From Karalla daura (Eukaryota; Chordata; Actinopteri; Chaetodontiformes; Leiognathidae): a DNA stretch of 64,000 nt. A program made the position numbers and the translations under genes. Where the stretch lies: contig CM055188.1 in assembly GCA_029224185.1 (NCBI GenBank), forward strand, positions 2,109,001-2,173,000, written 5' to 3'. Of the stretch, positions 1 through 11,617 are shown in pieces. The notes beneath the pieces are model-generated. The model was not told the origin of the DNA, made no database searches, and saw nothing but the letters and a program-made list of their open reading frames with translations. The first letter of the stretch is position 1, and each line of letters starts with the position of its first letter.

Positions 1-2135
1 AGTTGAAACGGCTCAAGAATGGCTGATTGAAAGCGTAAAGATGGCTGAAAATGAAAGCTTCAAGTTGGCTGAAAAGGCTTAAAGTAGTTGAAAGGTCTGG
101 AGGATGGCTGAATGAAAGCTTAAAGATGGCTGAAAAGGCTTAAAGTAGTTGAAAGGTCTGAAGAATGGCTGAATGAAAGCTGAAAGATGGCTGAAAATGC
201 TTAAGAGTTGAAAGGGCTGGAGAATAGCTGAATGAAAGCATAAAGATGGCTGACAATGCTTAATCATTGAAAAGGCTGAAGAATAGCTGAATGAAAGCTT
301 ATAGATGGCTGAAAATGCTTACTAGTTGAAACGGCTCAAGAATGGCTGATTGAAAGCGTAAAGATGGCTGAAAATGAAAGCTTAAAATGGCTGAAAAGGC
401 TTAAAGTAGTTGAAAGGGCTTAAGAATAGCTGAATGAAAGCTTAAAAATGGCTGAAAATGTTGAAAGGGCTGAAGAATAGCTGAATGAAAGCTGAAAGAT
501 GGCTGAACATGCTGAATAGTTGAAAGGGCTGAGGAATAGCTGAATGAAAGCTTAAGGATGGCTGAAAAGGCTGAAAGTAGTTGAAATGGCTGAAGAATAG
601 CTGAATGAAAGCTTAAAGATGGCTGAAAAGGCTTAAGGTAGTTGAAAGGGCTGAAGAATAGCTGAATGACAACTTGGAGAAGGCTGAAAAGGATTAAAGT
701 AGTTGAAAGGGCTGAAGAATAGCTGAATGAAAGCTTAGAGATGGCTGAAAATGCTGAAAGTATTTGAAGTAAAGTCTAAATATTGTTGAAATGCAGTGAA
801 TAGTTGAAAAGGCAGAACATGGATGAAATAAAGCAGAAACATTGTTGGAGAGTTGAATGAATTTGAAAAGGTTTAAGATAGTTGAATTAAAGTTTAAAGA
901 CTGTTTAAATAGTCACCGATAGTTGAAAAGGCTGAAGAGAGTTGAATTTCAATCTAAACATTGCTTAAATCATGTTGAAAATGTTATGTGTGTGTGTGTG
1001 CTGCAAGGTGTCAGGGCCTGTCGCAGCACTTGGCTCTGTGTCAGTGAGCAGGCAGTCATGCCTGTGTGACCACAGCTACTTTGAGAGGGCGCTGTGGAGA
1101 AACTACACAACCTATCAACACACGATTTTCAACACACACAGACCACAAGTTTCTGCAATTTTTGAAGCTGAAATGAAGTTTCTACGACAAAGAATGGCGA
1201 CGTAGCTGATATTTGTTTGAGGGTGTGATTTGATTTTAGTTTTTCCCATTCATTCTTATGGGAAACACCAAAAGTGCGTGAGCGCTAAACAATCGGCTGT
1301 AGGGAGACAACACTTGGTCCTATCTGAAATACAAGAACACCGCCACGCAGGGGAGAGTCTCGGGAACGTCCGTGTGCGATTTGGTGTCTCTACCATGAAT
1401 ATTGAAGCCATGGTCGCGAGTAGAAGTGTAAAGTTCAAGTTGGATCGAGGGAGACGAAAAATGCATTATGGCTTATGGAGAGAGGAGGCTGCGTTGGGGT
1501 GGCTCTGAGGCCCGCCGTTTAAATTTCGTAAGGCGCACAGGTTTTTGGCGGGCATCGTACGAGACAGCACAAGTTTTCCTACAAAAGTGGAAAAAAGAAT
1601 TTGCCCGCTGCGTTCGGTTTGGCTGGGAGCAGCGTGAAAAGACAAAAACCAGAGCTGATTTTTCAGCCGTCCTCCACTCTAGCGATGACATCACCCACTC
1701 TAGCTCTGAACATTCCGCGCAATACACACCCATTGTAAAATCGGAAGGGGGTGAAAAAAGATGAAGATTCAAACTGTGATTGTGAAAAAAGTATAAAACA
1801 TTTGAAAGTGAAAAGACATTCGGGAATAGCTGAAAGTCTTGTGAATAGTTTAAAGTTTGAATGGAGTGTGTAGCTGAAAGTATGTGGGCGCTGAAAATTT
1901 TTGTAGCTGAAGTAGTTTAAGGGGGGTTGAAGAGGGTTTCAATTCATTTCAATGGGAAAAATTTTTTACAAAAAGTTGAATATTTTAAAAAGTATAAAAG
2001 GTTGAAAAAAGTTGAAAGAAAGCATAAATGTGGTGAATGAGCTGAACATTTGAAAGTTTGAATGGTTGAAATCGGTGAAGGTAGGCGGAAGATATGAATG
2101 GACAAAAAACGAGGAATAAGAATAATAATAATAAC
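1..2135 (+). repeat. Satellite unit L1 (starts inside the minisatellite)
   Basis: The window opens inside the GCTGAA minisatellite field. That field (1-780) differs in detail from those of L2 and L3, so L1 is the more diverged flank of the array. Core about 1000-1760, A-rich spacer about 1760-2120. Confidence 0.85.
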
Positions 2136-4230
2136 TAGAAAATTTGCATTTCCTGAAGAAAATGCGTGTGAATGCTGAGTGCTGAATGCAATTGAAAGAA
2201 TTGTTGAAAATGGCTGAAGAATAGCTGAGTGAAAGCTTAAAGATGGCTGAAAATGTTGAAAGGGCTGAAGAATAGCTGAATGAAAGCTTAAAGATGGCTG
2301 AAAATGTTGAAAGGCCTGAAGAATAGCTGAATGAAAGCTTAAAGATGGCTGAAAGTGCTTAATAGTTAAAGGGCTGAAGGATAGCTGAATGAAAGCTGAA
2401 AGATGGCTGAAAAGGATTAAAGTAGTTGAAAGGGCTGAAGAATAGCTGAATGAAAGCTGAAAGATGGCTGAAAATGCTTAGCAGTTGAAAGGGCTGGAGA
2501 ATAGCTGGATGAAAGCATAAAGATGGCTGACAATGCTTAATCATTGAAAAGGCTGAAGAATAGCTGAATGAAAGCTTATAGATGGCTGAAAATCCTTACT
2601 AGTTGAAACAGCTGAAGAATGGCTGATTGAAAGCGAAAAGATGGCTGAAAATGAAAGCTTAAAATGGCTGAAAAGGCTTAAAGTAGTTGAAAGGGCTGAA
2701 GAATAGCTGAATGAAAGCTTAAAATTGGCTGAAAATGTTGAAAGGGCTGAAGAATAGCTGAATGAAAGCTGAAAGATGGCTGAAAATGTTTTATAGTTGA
2801 AAGGGCTGGAGAATAGCTGAATGAAAGCTTAAAGATGGCTGAAAATGCTGAAAGTATTTGAAGTAAAGTCTAAATATTGTTGAAATGCAATGAATAGTTG
2901 AAAAGGCAGAACATGGATGAAATAAAGCAGAAACATTGTTGGAGAGTTGAATGAATTTGAAAAGGTTTAAGATAGTTGAATTAAAGTTTAAAGACTGTTT
3001 AAATAGTCACCGATAGTTGAAAAGGCTGAAGAGAGTTGAATTTCAATCTAAACATTGCTTAATTCATGTTGAAAATGTTATGTGTGTGTGTGTGCTGCAA
3101 GGTGTCAGGGCCTGTCGCAGCACTTGGCTCTGTGTCAGTGAGCAGGCAGTCATGCCTGTGTGACCACAGCTACTTTGAGAGGGCGCTGTGGAGAAACTAC
3201 ACAACCTATCAACACACGATTTTCAACACACACAGACCACAAGTTTCTGCAATTTTTGAAGCTGAAATGAAGTTTCTACGACAAAGAATGGCGACGTAGC
3301 TGATATTTGTTTGAGGGTGTGATTTGATTTTAGTTTTTCCCATTCATTCTTATGGGAAACACCAAAAGTGCGTGAGCGCTAAACAATCGGCTGTAGGGAG
3401 ACAACACTTGGTCCTATCTTAAATATAAGAACACCGCCACGCAGGGGAGAGTCTCGGGAACGTCCGTGTGCGATTTGGTGTCTCTACCATGAATATTGAA
3501 GCCATGGTCGCGAGTAGAAGTGTAAAGTTCAAGTTGGATCGAGGGAGACGAAAAATGCATTATGGCTTATGGAGAGAGGAGGCTGCGTTGGGGTGGCTCT
3601 GAGGCCCGCCGTTTAAATTTCGTAAGGCGCACAGGTTTTTGGCGGGCATCGTACGAGACAGCACAAGTTTTCCTACAAAAGTGGAAAAAAGAATTTGCCC
3701 GCTGCGTTCGGTTTGGCTGGGAGCAGCGTGAAAAGACAAAAACCAGAGCTGATTTTTCAGCCGTCCTCCACTCTAGCGATGACATCACCCACTCTAGCTC
3801 TGAACATTCCGCGCAATACACACCCATTGTAAAATCGGAAGAGGGGTGAAAAAAGATGAAGATTCAAACTGTGATTGTGAAAAAAGTATAAAACATTTGA
3901 AAGTGAAAAGACATTCGGGAATAGCTGAAAGTCTTGTGAATAGTTTAAAGTTTGAATGGAGTGTGTAGCTGAAAGTATGTGGGCGCTGAAAATTTTTGTA
4001 GCTGAAGTAGTTTAAGGGGGGTTGAAGAGGGTTTCAATTCATTTCAATGGGAAAAATTTTTTACAAAAAGTTGAATATTTTAAAAAGTATAAAAGGTTGA
4101 AAAAAGTTGAAAGAAAGCATAAATGTGGTGAATGAGCTGAACATTTGAAAGTTTGAATGGTTGAAATCGGTGAAGGTAGGCTGAAGATATGAATGGACAA
4201 AAAACGAGGAATAAGAATAATAATAATAAC
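2136..4230 (+). repeat. Satellite unit L2
   Basis: Runs from the segment after one AATAATAATAACTAGAAAATT boundary to the next. It is nearly indistinguishable from L3 by eye; no hairpin module sits at its right edge. Confidence 0.88.
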
Positions 4231-6325
4231 TAGAAAATTTGCATTTCCTGAAGAAAATGCGTGTGAATGCTGAGTGCTGAATGCAATTGAAAGAATTGTT
4301 GAAAATGGCTGAAGAATAGCTGAGTGAAAGCTTAAAGATGGCTGAAAATGTTGAAAGGGCTGAAGAATAGCTGAATGAAAGCTTAAAGATGGCTGAAAAT
4401 GTTGAAAGGCCTGAAGAATAGCTGAATGAAAGCTTAAAGATGGCTGAAAGTGCTTAATAGTTAAAGGGCTGAAGGATAGCTGAATGAAAGCTGAAAGATG
4501 GCTGAAAAGGATTAAAGTAGTTGAAAGGGCTGAAGAATAGCTGAATGAAAGCTGAAAGATGGCTGAAAATGCTTAGCAGTTGAAAGGGCTGGAGAATAGC
4601 TGGATGAAAGCATAAAGATGGCTGACAATGCTTAATCATTGAAAAGGCTGAAGAATAGCTGAATGAAAGCTTATAGATGGCTGAAAATCCTTACTAGTTG
4701 AAACAGCTGAAGAATGGCTGATTGAAAGCGAAAAGATGGCTGAAAATGAAAGCTTAAAATGGCTGAAAAGGCTTAAAGTAGTTGAAAGGGCTGAAGAATA
4801 GCTGAATGAAAGCTTAAAATTGGCTGAAAATGTTGAAAGGGCTGAAGAATAGCTGAATGAAAGCTGAAAGATGGCTGAAAATGTTTTATAGTTGAAAGGG
4901 CTGGAGAATAGCTGAATGAAAGCTTAAAGATGGCTGAAAATGCTGAAAGTATTTGAAGTAAAGTCTAAATATTGTTGAAATGCAATGAATAGTTGAAAAG
5001 GCAGAACATGGATGAAATAAAGCAGAAACATTGTTGGAGAGTTGAATGAATTTGAAAAGGTTTAAGATAGTTGAATTAAAGTTTAAAGACTGTTTAAATA
5101 GTCACCGATAGTTGAAAAGGCTGAAGAGAGTTGAATTTCAATCTAAACATTGCTTAATTCATGTTGAAAATGTTATGTGTGTGTGTGTGCTGCAAGGTGT
5201 CAGGGCCTGTCGCAGCACTTGGCTCTGTGTCAGTGAGCAGGCAGTCATGCCTGTGTGACCACAGCTACTTTGAGAGGGCGCTGTGGAGAAACTACACAAC
5301 CTATCAACACACGATTTTCAACACACACAGACCACAAGTTTCTGCAATTTTTGAAGCTGAAATGAAGTTTCTACGACAAAGAATGGCGACGTAGCTGATA
5401 TTTGTTTGAGGGTGTGATTTGATTTTAGTTTTTCCCATTCATTCTTATGGGAAACACCAAAAGTGCGTGAGCGCTAAACAATCGGCTGTAGGGAGACAAC
5501 ACTTGGTCCTATCTTAAATATAAGAACACCGCCACGCAGGGGAGAGTCTCGGGAACGTCCGTGTGCGATTTGGTGTCTCTACCATGAATATTGAAGCCAT
5601 GGTCGCGAGTAGAAGTGTAAAGTTCAAGTTGGATCGAGGGAGACGAAAAATGCATTATGGCTTATGGAGAGAGGAGGCTGCGTTGGGGTGGCTCTGAGGC
5701 CCGCCGTTTAAATTTCGTAAGGCGCACAGGTTTTTGGCGGGCATCGTACGAGACAGCACAAGTTTTCCTACAAAAGTGGAAAAAAGAATTTGCCCGCTGC
5801 GTTCGGTTTGGCTGGGAGCAGCGTGAAAAGACAAAAACCAGAGCTGATTTTTCAGCCGTCCTCCACTCTAGCGATGACATCACCCACTCTAGCTCTGAAC
5901 ATTCCGCGCAATACACACCCATTGTAAAATCGGAAGAGGGGTGAAAAAAGATGAAGATTCAAACTGTGATTGTGAAAAAAGTATAAAACATTTGAAAGTG
6001 AAAAGACATTCGGGAATAGCTGAAAGTCTTGTGAATAGTTTAAAGTTTGAATGGAGTGTGTAGCTGAAAGTATGTGGGCGCTGAAAATTTTTGTAGCTGA
6101 AGTAGTTTAAGGGGGGTTGAAGAGGGTTTCAATTCATTTCAATGGGAAAAATTTTTTACAAAAAGTTGAATATTTTAAAAAGTATAAAAGGTTGAAAAAA
6201 GTTGAAAGAAAGCATAAATGTGGTGAATGAGCTGAACATTTGAAAGTTTGAATGGTTGAAATCGGTGAAGGTAGGCTGAAGATATGAATGGACAAAAAAC
6301 GAGGAATAAGAATAATAATAATAAT
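4231..6325 (+). repeat. Satellite unit L3
   Basis: Same architecture as L2. Its right edge carries an expanded TAA tract (about 6310-6340) followed by one hairpin module at 6356-6381, showing that the hairpin can be present or absent at an otherwise identical boundary. Confidence 0.88.
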
Positions 6326-6355
6326 AATAATAATAATAAAGAACAGGATAACAAT

Positions 6356-6381
6356 AGTGTGAATGCCTCAGCATTCACACT
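6356..6381. repeat. Hairpin module between L3 and L4
   Basis: Perfect 11-bp arms AGTGTGAATGC and GCATTCACACT enclose a 4-base loop (CTCA on this strand). It is flanked by the AAAGAACAGGATAACAAT tail that accompanies every copy of the module in the window. Confidence 0.95.
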
Positions 6382-6382
6382 A

Positions 6383-8160
6383 ACTAGAAAATTTGCATTT
6401 CCTGAAGAAAATGCGTGTGAATGCTGAGTGCTGAATGCAATTGAAAGAATTGTTGAAAATGGCTGAAGAATAGCTGAGTGAAAGCTTAAAGATGGCTGAA
6501 AATGTTGAAAGGGCTGAAGAATAGCTGAATGAAAGCTTAAAGATGGCTGAAAATGTTGAAAGGCCTGAAGAATAGCTGAATGAAAGCTTAAAGATGGCTG
6601 AAAGTGCTTAATAGTTAAAGGGCTGAAGGATAGCTGAATGAAAGCTGAAAGATGGCTGAAAAGGATTAAAGTAGTTGAAAGGGCTGAAGAATAGCTGAAT
6701 GAAAGCTGAAAGATGGCTGAAAATGCTTTATAGTTGAAAGGGCTGGAGAATAGCTGAATGAAAGCTTAAAGATGGCTGAAAATGCTGAAAGTATTTGAAG
6801 TAAAGTCTAAATATTGTTGAAATGCAATGAATAGTTGAAAAGGCAGAACATGGATGAAATAAAGCAGAAACATTGTTGGAGAGTTGAATGAATTTGAAAA
6901 GGTTTAAGATAGTTGAATTAAAGTTTAAAGACTGTTTAAATAGTCACCGATAGTTGAAAAGGCTGAAGATAGTTGAATTTCAATCTAAACATTGCTTAAA
7001 TCATGTTGAAAATGTTATGTTTGTGTGTGTGCTGCAAGGTGTCAGGGCCTGTCGTAGCAGTTGGCTCTGTGTCAGTGAGCAGGCAGTCATGCCTGTGTGA
7101 CCACAGCTACTTTGAGAGGGCGCTGTGGAGAAACTACACAACCTGTCAACATTCAATTTTCGACACACACAGACCACCAGTTTCTGCAATTTTTGAAGCT
7201 GAAATGAAGTTTCTATGACAAAGTATGGCGACATAGCGAATATTTGTTTGAGGGTGTGATTTGATTTTAGTTTTTCCCATTCATTCTTATGGGAAACACC
7301 AAAAGTGCATGAGTGCTAAACAACCGGCTGTAGGGAGATGACGAATGGTCCTGTCTTAAATGTAAGAACACCACCACGCAGGGGAGAGTCTCGGGAACGT
7401 CCGTGTGCGATTTGGTGTCTCTACCATGAATATTGAGGCCGTGGTCGCGAGTAGAAGTGTAAAGTTCAAGTTGGATCGAGGGAGACGAAAAATGCATTAT
7501 GGCTTATGGAGAGAGGAGGCTGCGTTGGGGTGGCTCTGAGGCCCGCCATTTAAATTTCGTAAGGCGCACAGGTTTTTGGTGGGCATCGTACGAGACAGCA
7601 CAAGTTTTCCTACAAAAGTGGAAAAAAGAATTTGCCCGCTGCGTACGGTTTGGCTGGGAGCAGCGTGAAAAGACAAAAACCAGAGCTGATTTTTCAGCCG
7701 TCCTCCACTCTAGCGATGACATCACCCACTCTAACTCCGCGCAATACACACCCATTGTAAAATCGGAAGAGGAGTGAAAAAAGATGAAGATTCAAACTGT
7801 GATTGTGAAAAAAGTATAAAACATTTGAAAGTGAAAAGTCATTCGGGAATAGCTGAAAGTCTTGTGAATAGTTTAAAGTTTGAATAGAGTGTGTAGCTGA
7901 AAGTATGTGGGAGCTGAAAATTTTTGTAGCTGAAGTAGTTTTAGAGGGGTTGAAGAGGGTTTCAATTCATTTCAATGGGAAAATTTTTTTACAAAATGTT
8001 GAATATTTTAAAAAGTATAAAAGGTTGAAAAAAGTTGAAAGAAAGCATAAATGTGGTGAATGAGCTGAACATTTGAAAGTTTGAATGGTTGAAATCGGTG
8101 AAGGTAGGCTGAAGATATGAATGGACAAAAAACGAGGAATAAGAATAATAATAATAATAA
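6383..8160 (+). repeat. Satellite unit L4 (short, diverged)
   Basis: About 250 bp shorter than L2/L3 because the minisatellite field is contracted, and with more substitutions (for example CTGTCAACATTCAATTTTCG where L2 has CTATCAACACACGATTTTCA). This is the array edge and the least homogenised unit. Confidence 0.85.
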
Positions 8161-8179
8161 TAAAGAACAGGATAACAAT

Positions 8180-8317
8180 AGTGTGAATGCCTCAGCATTC
8201 ACACTAATAATAATATTAATAATAAAGAACAGGATAACAATAGTGTGAATGCCTCAGCATTCACACTAATAATAAAGAACAGGATAACAATAGTGTGAAT
8301 GCCTCAGCATTCACACT
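8180..8317. repeat. Three hairpin modules at the right end of array L
   Basis: Hairpins at 8180-8205, 8242-8267 and 8292-8317, each with the 11-bp arms and 4-base loop, are separated by AATAATAAAGAACAGGATAACAAT spacers. They form a ~50-60 bp tandem ladder at the array edge. Confidence 0.95.
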
Positions 8318-8324
8318 AATAATA

Positions 8325-8425
8325 AGCTGTGTCCACATACTTTCTGAGAGTCAGTAGTGCATTTTCAGTGCGTGTGTGTCAGTCTGAGTGTGTGTGTGTG
8401 TGTGTGTGTGCGTGTAAAAGAAGAT
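8325..8425 (-). mobile_element. Inverted fragment of the Helentron tail
   Basis: Read on the minus strand this is a CA tract, then GCACTGAAAATGCACTACTG, then CTCAGAAAGTATGTGGACAC and CAGCTTATTATTA. The same text occurs on the plus strand near 60780-60870, 59975-60025 and 27006-27055. The array hairpins are joined directly to it, as they are at 27006-27060 in the opposite orientation. Confidence 0.85.
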
Positions 8426-8689
8426 GTTCGGCACCCTGTATATATGCGTGTATGTGTGCGCACGGGTCGCAAAATGGTGGAGCGAAGAAGCTAATGCTAA
8501 TGATAGCATCGACACGCTACAGCACCGAGCATTGCTTAAAACTAATTATTTACCCTTGGTTATGCTCTACAAACTAACACATTATTACTGGCATCAATTC
8601 ATTAGCGTAGCGTTAAGTAATTACTGTAGTCTTGTACCACGAAGCTTCATTTATAATGTTTCGGCATGTACAACAGACTTTTAACGTTA
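8426..8689. other. Unassigned spacer
   Basis: Moderately AT-rich DNA with no repeat or coding signal that I recognise; short overlapping ORFs only. Confidence 0.5.
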
Positions 8690-9033
8690 CTCACCAGAGG
8701 AGTCCAGCAGCGGAGTGACATGCCTCTCATGGTGCGCCGCCTTAAGGTGCTTCCACATAGACTGCAGCAAGCGCAGGCGGCGGGCGGCAAACCCATTCAT
8801 TGTGTATGTGGTTGCGCGGCGCAAGAGCGCAGAGGGCAGAGGGCCGCATGGCGGTGCGCAAGGTCGGCGCCTGCCGCTGTTGGGCGCTGCCCCGCACGGC
8901 ACAGCAGCAGCGCTGCGCCCGGGTGCGCTGTACCCGGCGCAGTGCGCCGCGCTTGCCGCAGTCTATGTGGAAGCACCTTCAAGCGGCGCACCGCGAGTGG
9001 CACGTCACTCCGCTGCTGGACTCCTCTGGTGAG
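8690..9033. repeat. GC-rich fold-back with exon-like arms
   Basis: Arms 8690-8768 and 8955-9033 are inverted copies of each other at roughly 90% identity over 79 bp, with a ~186 bp CpG-rich centre. Read outward from the centre, each arm encodes a peptide of the form QSMWKHL(K/Q)AAH..(R/E)xHVTPLLDSSGE and ends at a donor-like CTCTG|GTGAG. The W..HL..AH spacing resembles the second half of a BED-type zinc finger, which suggests a captured first exon of a ZBED/hAT-type gene; this is inference. It could instead be a fold-back MITE. Confidence 0.6.
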
Positions 9034-9467
9034 CGCTGCCGCTGTGCCGCGCGGCAAAGCAGCAAGGTTGCTAAGCTACCAGTAACAACATTTAGCAGTT
9101 GGTTTGAGCGTGATCTTGTGAGAAGGTGTATTAAGTCCTGGCTATAGTGCTATTAAAAAGACGAGGAGACGAGCAGCACAGAAAAGGAGGATGTGGGTCC
9201 ACCCAGTTCTGATGGGAAGGCAGGAACCGGGGGAATATAGACTGGGTCCGGGAGCTACAGCTCCGTAACCCCCGTTTTGAGGTCTACTTCAGGCTGGTCC
9301 GAGAGCTACAGCTCCATCACGCCCGTTTTGAGGTCTACTTAGGCTAAGCAGGGAGCAGTTTAACCACCTGCCCGGTAAACCTTGTGTCCCAGAGATCGGG
9401 AATCTTGATTAGCTGCCCCTCCATAGCTCTGGAGTCCTCTGGAACTCGAGACCCAACAACCTCTCTC
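9034..9467. other. Spacer with a ~50-bp direct duplication
   Basis: No gene is supported. CTGGGTCCGGGAGCTACAGC at about 9242 recurs in diverged form at about 9292; both copies continue into GTTTTGAGGTCTACTT. This is a short tandem duplication of unknown origin. Confidence 0.5.
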
Positions 9468-9495
9468 CTATTGGACGCGCCGCGATGACGTCACA
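9468..9495 (+). promoter_or_regulatory. CCAAT/CRE-like promoter motifs
   Basis: An inverted CCAAT box (CTATTGG, 9469-9475) lies about 10 bases from a perfect cyclic-AMP response element TGACGTCA (9486-9493), in a GC-rich CpG context. Similar ATTGG plus TGACGTCA pairs occur at 42187-42218 and 44401-44432. Promoter function is inferred from motifs only. Confidence 0.4.
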
Positions 9496-9579
9496 GCGCG
9501 CAGCGCCCGTGTTGAACATTTCTCAACTCTTGCAGGCTGCAGGCGACCCTGCGCCGCCCAGCGGCGCGCAAGGCTCTGC

Positions 9580-9657
9580 GCTCCTGCGCCGCGCAACCAC
9601 ATACACAATGAATGGGTTTGCCGCCTGCGCTTGCCGCAGTCTATGTGGAAGCACCTT
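9580..9657 (+). repeat. Third copy of the fold-back arm
   Basis: Inverted copy of about 8745-8830: it contains ACATACACAATGAATGGGTT and CGCAGTCTATGTGGAAGCAC, which match the fold-back arm and its centre. It ends at 9657 where unrelated sequence begins, so the arm sequence is dispersed rather than a single hairpin. Confidence 0.7.
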
Positions 9658-9786
9658 TACGTATGTGTATATGACGCGTTCAAGTACACTCGGACACTAT
9701 GCAGACTTCACACACATTGAGAGATCATTTTATTCTGACTATCAATTTTTACATTGTCAAACCAAGCACTTGTTGGTGTGTGTATG

Positions 9787-9905
9787 TTCATCTTTACCAT
9801 AGCACATTGATTACATAGGATGATTGAGAGTATAATACGATAAAATCCAAATAGATAAACGTGAAATAGAGCTATTAGTGTTGTTCGTAGCATCTGACAG
9901 CAGCA
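9787..9905 (-). repeat. Copy of the LINE/SINE-like segment at 15848-15965
   Basis: Nearly identical to 15848-15965 (CATCTTTACCATAGCACATT through TAGCATCTGACAGCAG). The two sequences part company immediately after GACAGCAG: here into AGGAAGG, at 15966 into hAT transposase sequence. Confidence 0.85.
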
Positions 9906-9999
9906 GGAAGGAAAGACCTCTGGAATCTCTCTGTCACACAGTGAGTGTGACTCAGTCTGTCGCTGAAGCGACAGTCTCCTGCAGGGGTGAGACTCCTGG

Positions 10000-10235
10000 A
10001 CCAGACCGATCTGAGACCCCCCACATTCTGCAGTCCAGAGACTGAGCACCTGTGCTGCCTGCAGCTACGTAAATGAGATGTTGGGGTGTGTGTGTGTGTG
10101 TGTTTGGGTGTGGGGGGTTGGGGTTGTCGCATCTCCATCTCACTTCTAGTTTTTGACCACTACAACTGTCAACAATGCACCTCTCCATCCCCCTCTTTGT
10201 CCGTGCGTGCGTGTCCTGTCTGCTGGACACTCAGT
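10000..10235 (+). repeat. Copy of the hAT right flank (17633-17830)
   Basis: CCAGAGACTGAGCACCTG, a G/GT-rich tract, CATCTCCATCTCACTT and CCTGTCTGCTGGACACTCA are shared with the sequence just right of the hAT end at 17633. Here TCCAGAG follows CTGCAG with no transposon, so this is a paralogous version of the hAT insertion locus. Confidence 0.8.
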
Positions 10236-10379
10236 AGATCCTGGCTCCTCTCTGGGTATGCATGCAGGCAGGTGCACGGATGAAAACCCAACAGAATTTT
10301 CTGCACTGATGTAGTGGTTCATCTCGCCGTGTTCATGTACCCCTGCGCTTGTCTGTTTACATGCTGATGCACATTTATG
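10236..10379. other. Unassigned spacer
   Basis: No repeat or coding signal recognised; it leads directly into the exon-like fragment. Confidence 0.4.
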
Positions 10380-10560
10380 TTGTGCTTCAGCTACTTCCTT
10401 TTCCGTTTCCCCATCGGTCCTCACCATTTCCAAGGGGACTTCAGGGGCCATGACTGCTGAAATAACCCGATTGTTGGACACATATATTGATGAGGATTTG
10501 TGGATATTACTGAGGGAACAAAAAACATCATTACATCAGTGTAATGATGTTATGATGGCA
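10380..10560 (+). pseudogene. Exon fragment of an unrecognised gene, copy 1
   Basis: A plus-strand frame reads FKGTSG-like residues, then MTAEITRLLDTYIDEDLWIL. The copy at 41075-41345 reads MTAEMV, a stop, then LVEKYINDDLRNSLGNKKH. The two share TCGGTCCTCACCATTT-type sequence just upstream. I do not recognise the family. Five copies of parts of this exon lie in the window, always near satellite DNA, so it behaves as a repeated fragment. No intact gene is present. Confidence 0.55.
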
Positions 10561-10612
10561 ATAATGATGGCAATGATGATGGCAATGATGATGGCAATGA
10601 TAGCAATAACAC
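10546..10612 (+). repeat. ATGATGGCA minisatellite
   Basis: About five copies of a 12-base ATGATGGCAATG-type unit, interrupted, at the end of the exon fragment. Confidence 0.8.
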
Positions 10613-10639
10613 ATTGCAAGCCGATGTGTGTGATGTGAA

Positions 10640-11617
10640 CTGTGTAAAGTGTGCAATAACAGCTACAGTGCGTTTAAATTAAAAATAGATATTGTTGTTC
10701 ATTAGAATTACTATTTATAGTAAGATCTACAATTATCTACTGTTTATTTTATTATTACTATTACCTATTGTTTATTATTATTAATCTCACACTGTTTTAT
10801 TAATTCTTGTATATACTCACATTTTATATATTCTGTTGATCATTAATGTACATTTTGTCTGTTTATCATTCATTTATTGTGTATTGTTTACTCTCTTATA
10901 TATAGTTTAAATAATCTTATCCTACGGGAAATGTAATTAATTAATTACTATCTATTACTTTGCTTTACTATTACCTTACAACTTGCTGTTTATAACCTCA
11001 CTGTTTATATGCTTATCACAAATTTCCTAATGCATGTATCATATGTATTTCTATATTTCTATCTCAGTGATCCTGTTGTTTCATATTGTTCTATTGTGCT
11101 ATTGTTTCATATTTCAAACCTATTCAATGCTACTGGAAATGTAAATTTACCTGAGGAAGCAATAAAAGAGAAGTCGATAGTCTAAGTCTGAAGTCCTGAG
11201 CTGAATGATTTTAAGTCTTAATATCTATCATGATCAAGAAAATGTTAATGAAGAAAAACCGGTGCAGTCAAAACAGAGAACTTTAATGTAACAATGTATG
11301 ACAAGATAAAATGACAAACAACACAAACAAATGAACTACAACGATTGAACAATTATCAAGTCAATAAATATTGCTGAATATATTATAACTATATACATTT
11401 TCAAATTTAAATTTATTTATTACTTATTATTATTTATAAAGAAATAAATAGGAGCATTTAACTTCAATAAATAAATGAACAAATAGATAAATAAATAAAA
11501 ATAAATAATTGACTGATTCAGTATTTAACTATGTACAATGATTTGATTGCAATTCATTATATTTCTGGACTATTTACATGTTTTATGCTAATGATTCTCT
11601 GTCCTGATGTTAAATTT
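10640..11617. other. AT-rich region without a gene
   Basis: Strongly AT-rich with scattered TATTTATT-like words and no ORF of note. It lies 3' of the minus-strand OB-fold-like pseudogene and may include its 3' flank. Confidence 0.5.

Larger units (their letters stand above)
1..8325 (+). repeat. Satellite array L, ~2.1 kb units, A/G-rich orientation
   Basis: Four head-to-tail units are visible. The same landmark (TGTTGAAAATGTTATG followed by a short GT run) recurs near 972, 3066, 5161 and 7003, giving periods of about 2094, 2095 and 1842 bp. Each unit has the same parts in order: a minisatellite field built on variants of GCTGAAGAATAGCTGAATGA, a GT tract, a GC-richer ~750 bp core, an A-rich spacer, and a TAA microsatellite with or without a hairpin module. 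Units 2 and 3 look nearly identical, so amplification or homogenisation is recent, or the assembly has repeated one unit. Several 60-99 codon ORFs recur on both strands of the core, but near-identity of the units makes their conservation uninformative. I read this as satellite DNA, not genes. Confidence 0.95.

Noticed and set aside
1468..1772. Overlapping 83-99 codon ORFs on both strands of the satellite core, repeated in every unit
   Set aside because: Units are nearly identical, so repetition is not evidence of selection; both strands are open at once and no domain is recognisable.
8666..9147. Several overlapping ORFs of 71-139 codons on both strands
   Set aside because: GC-rich palindrome gives open frames on both strands; only the short peptide shared by the arms was kept as exon-like.
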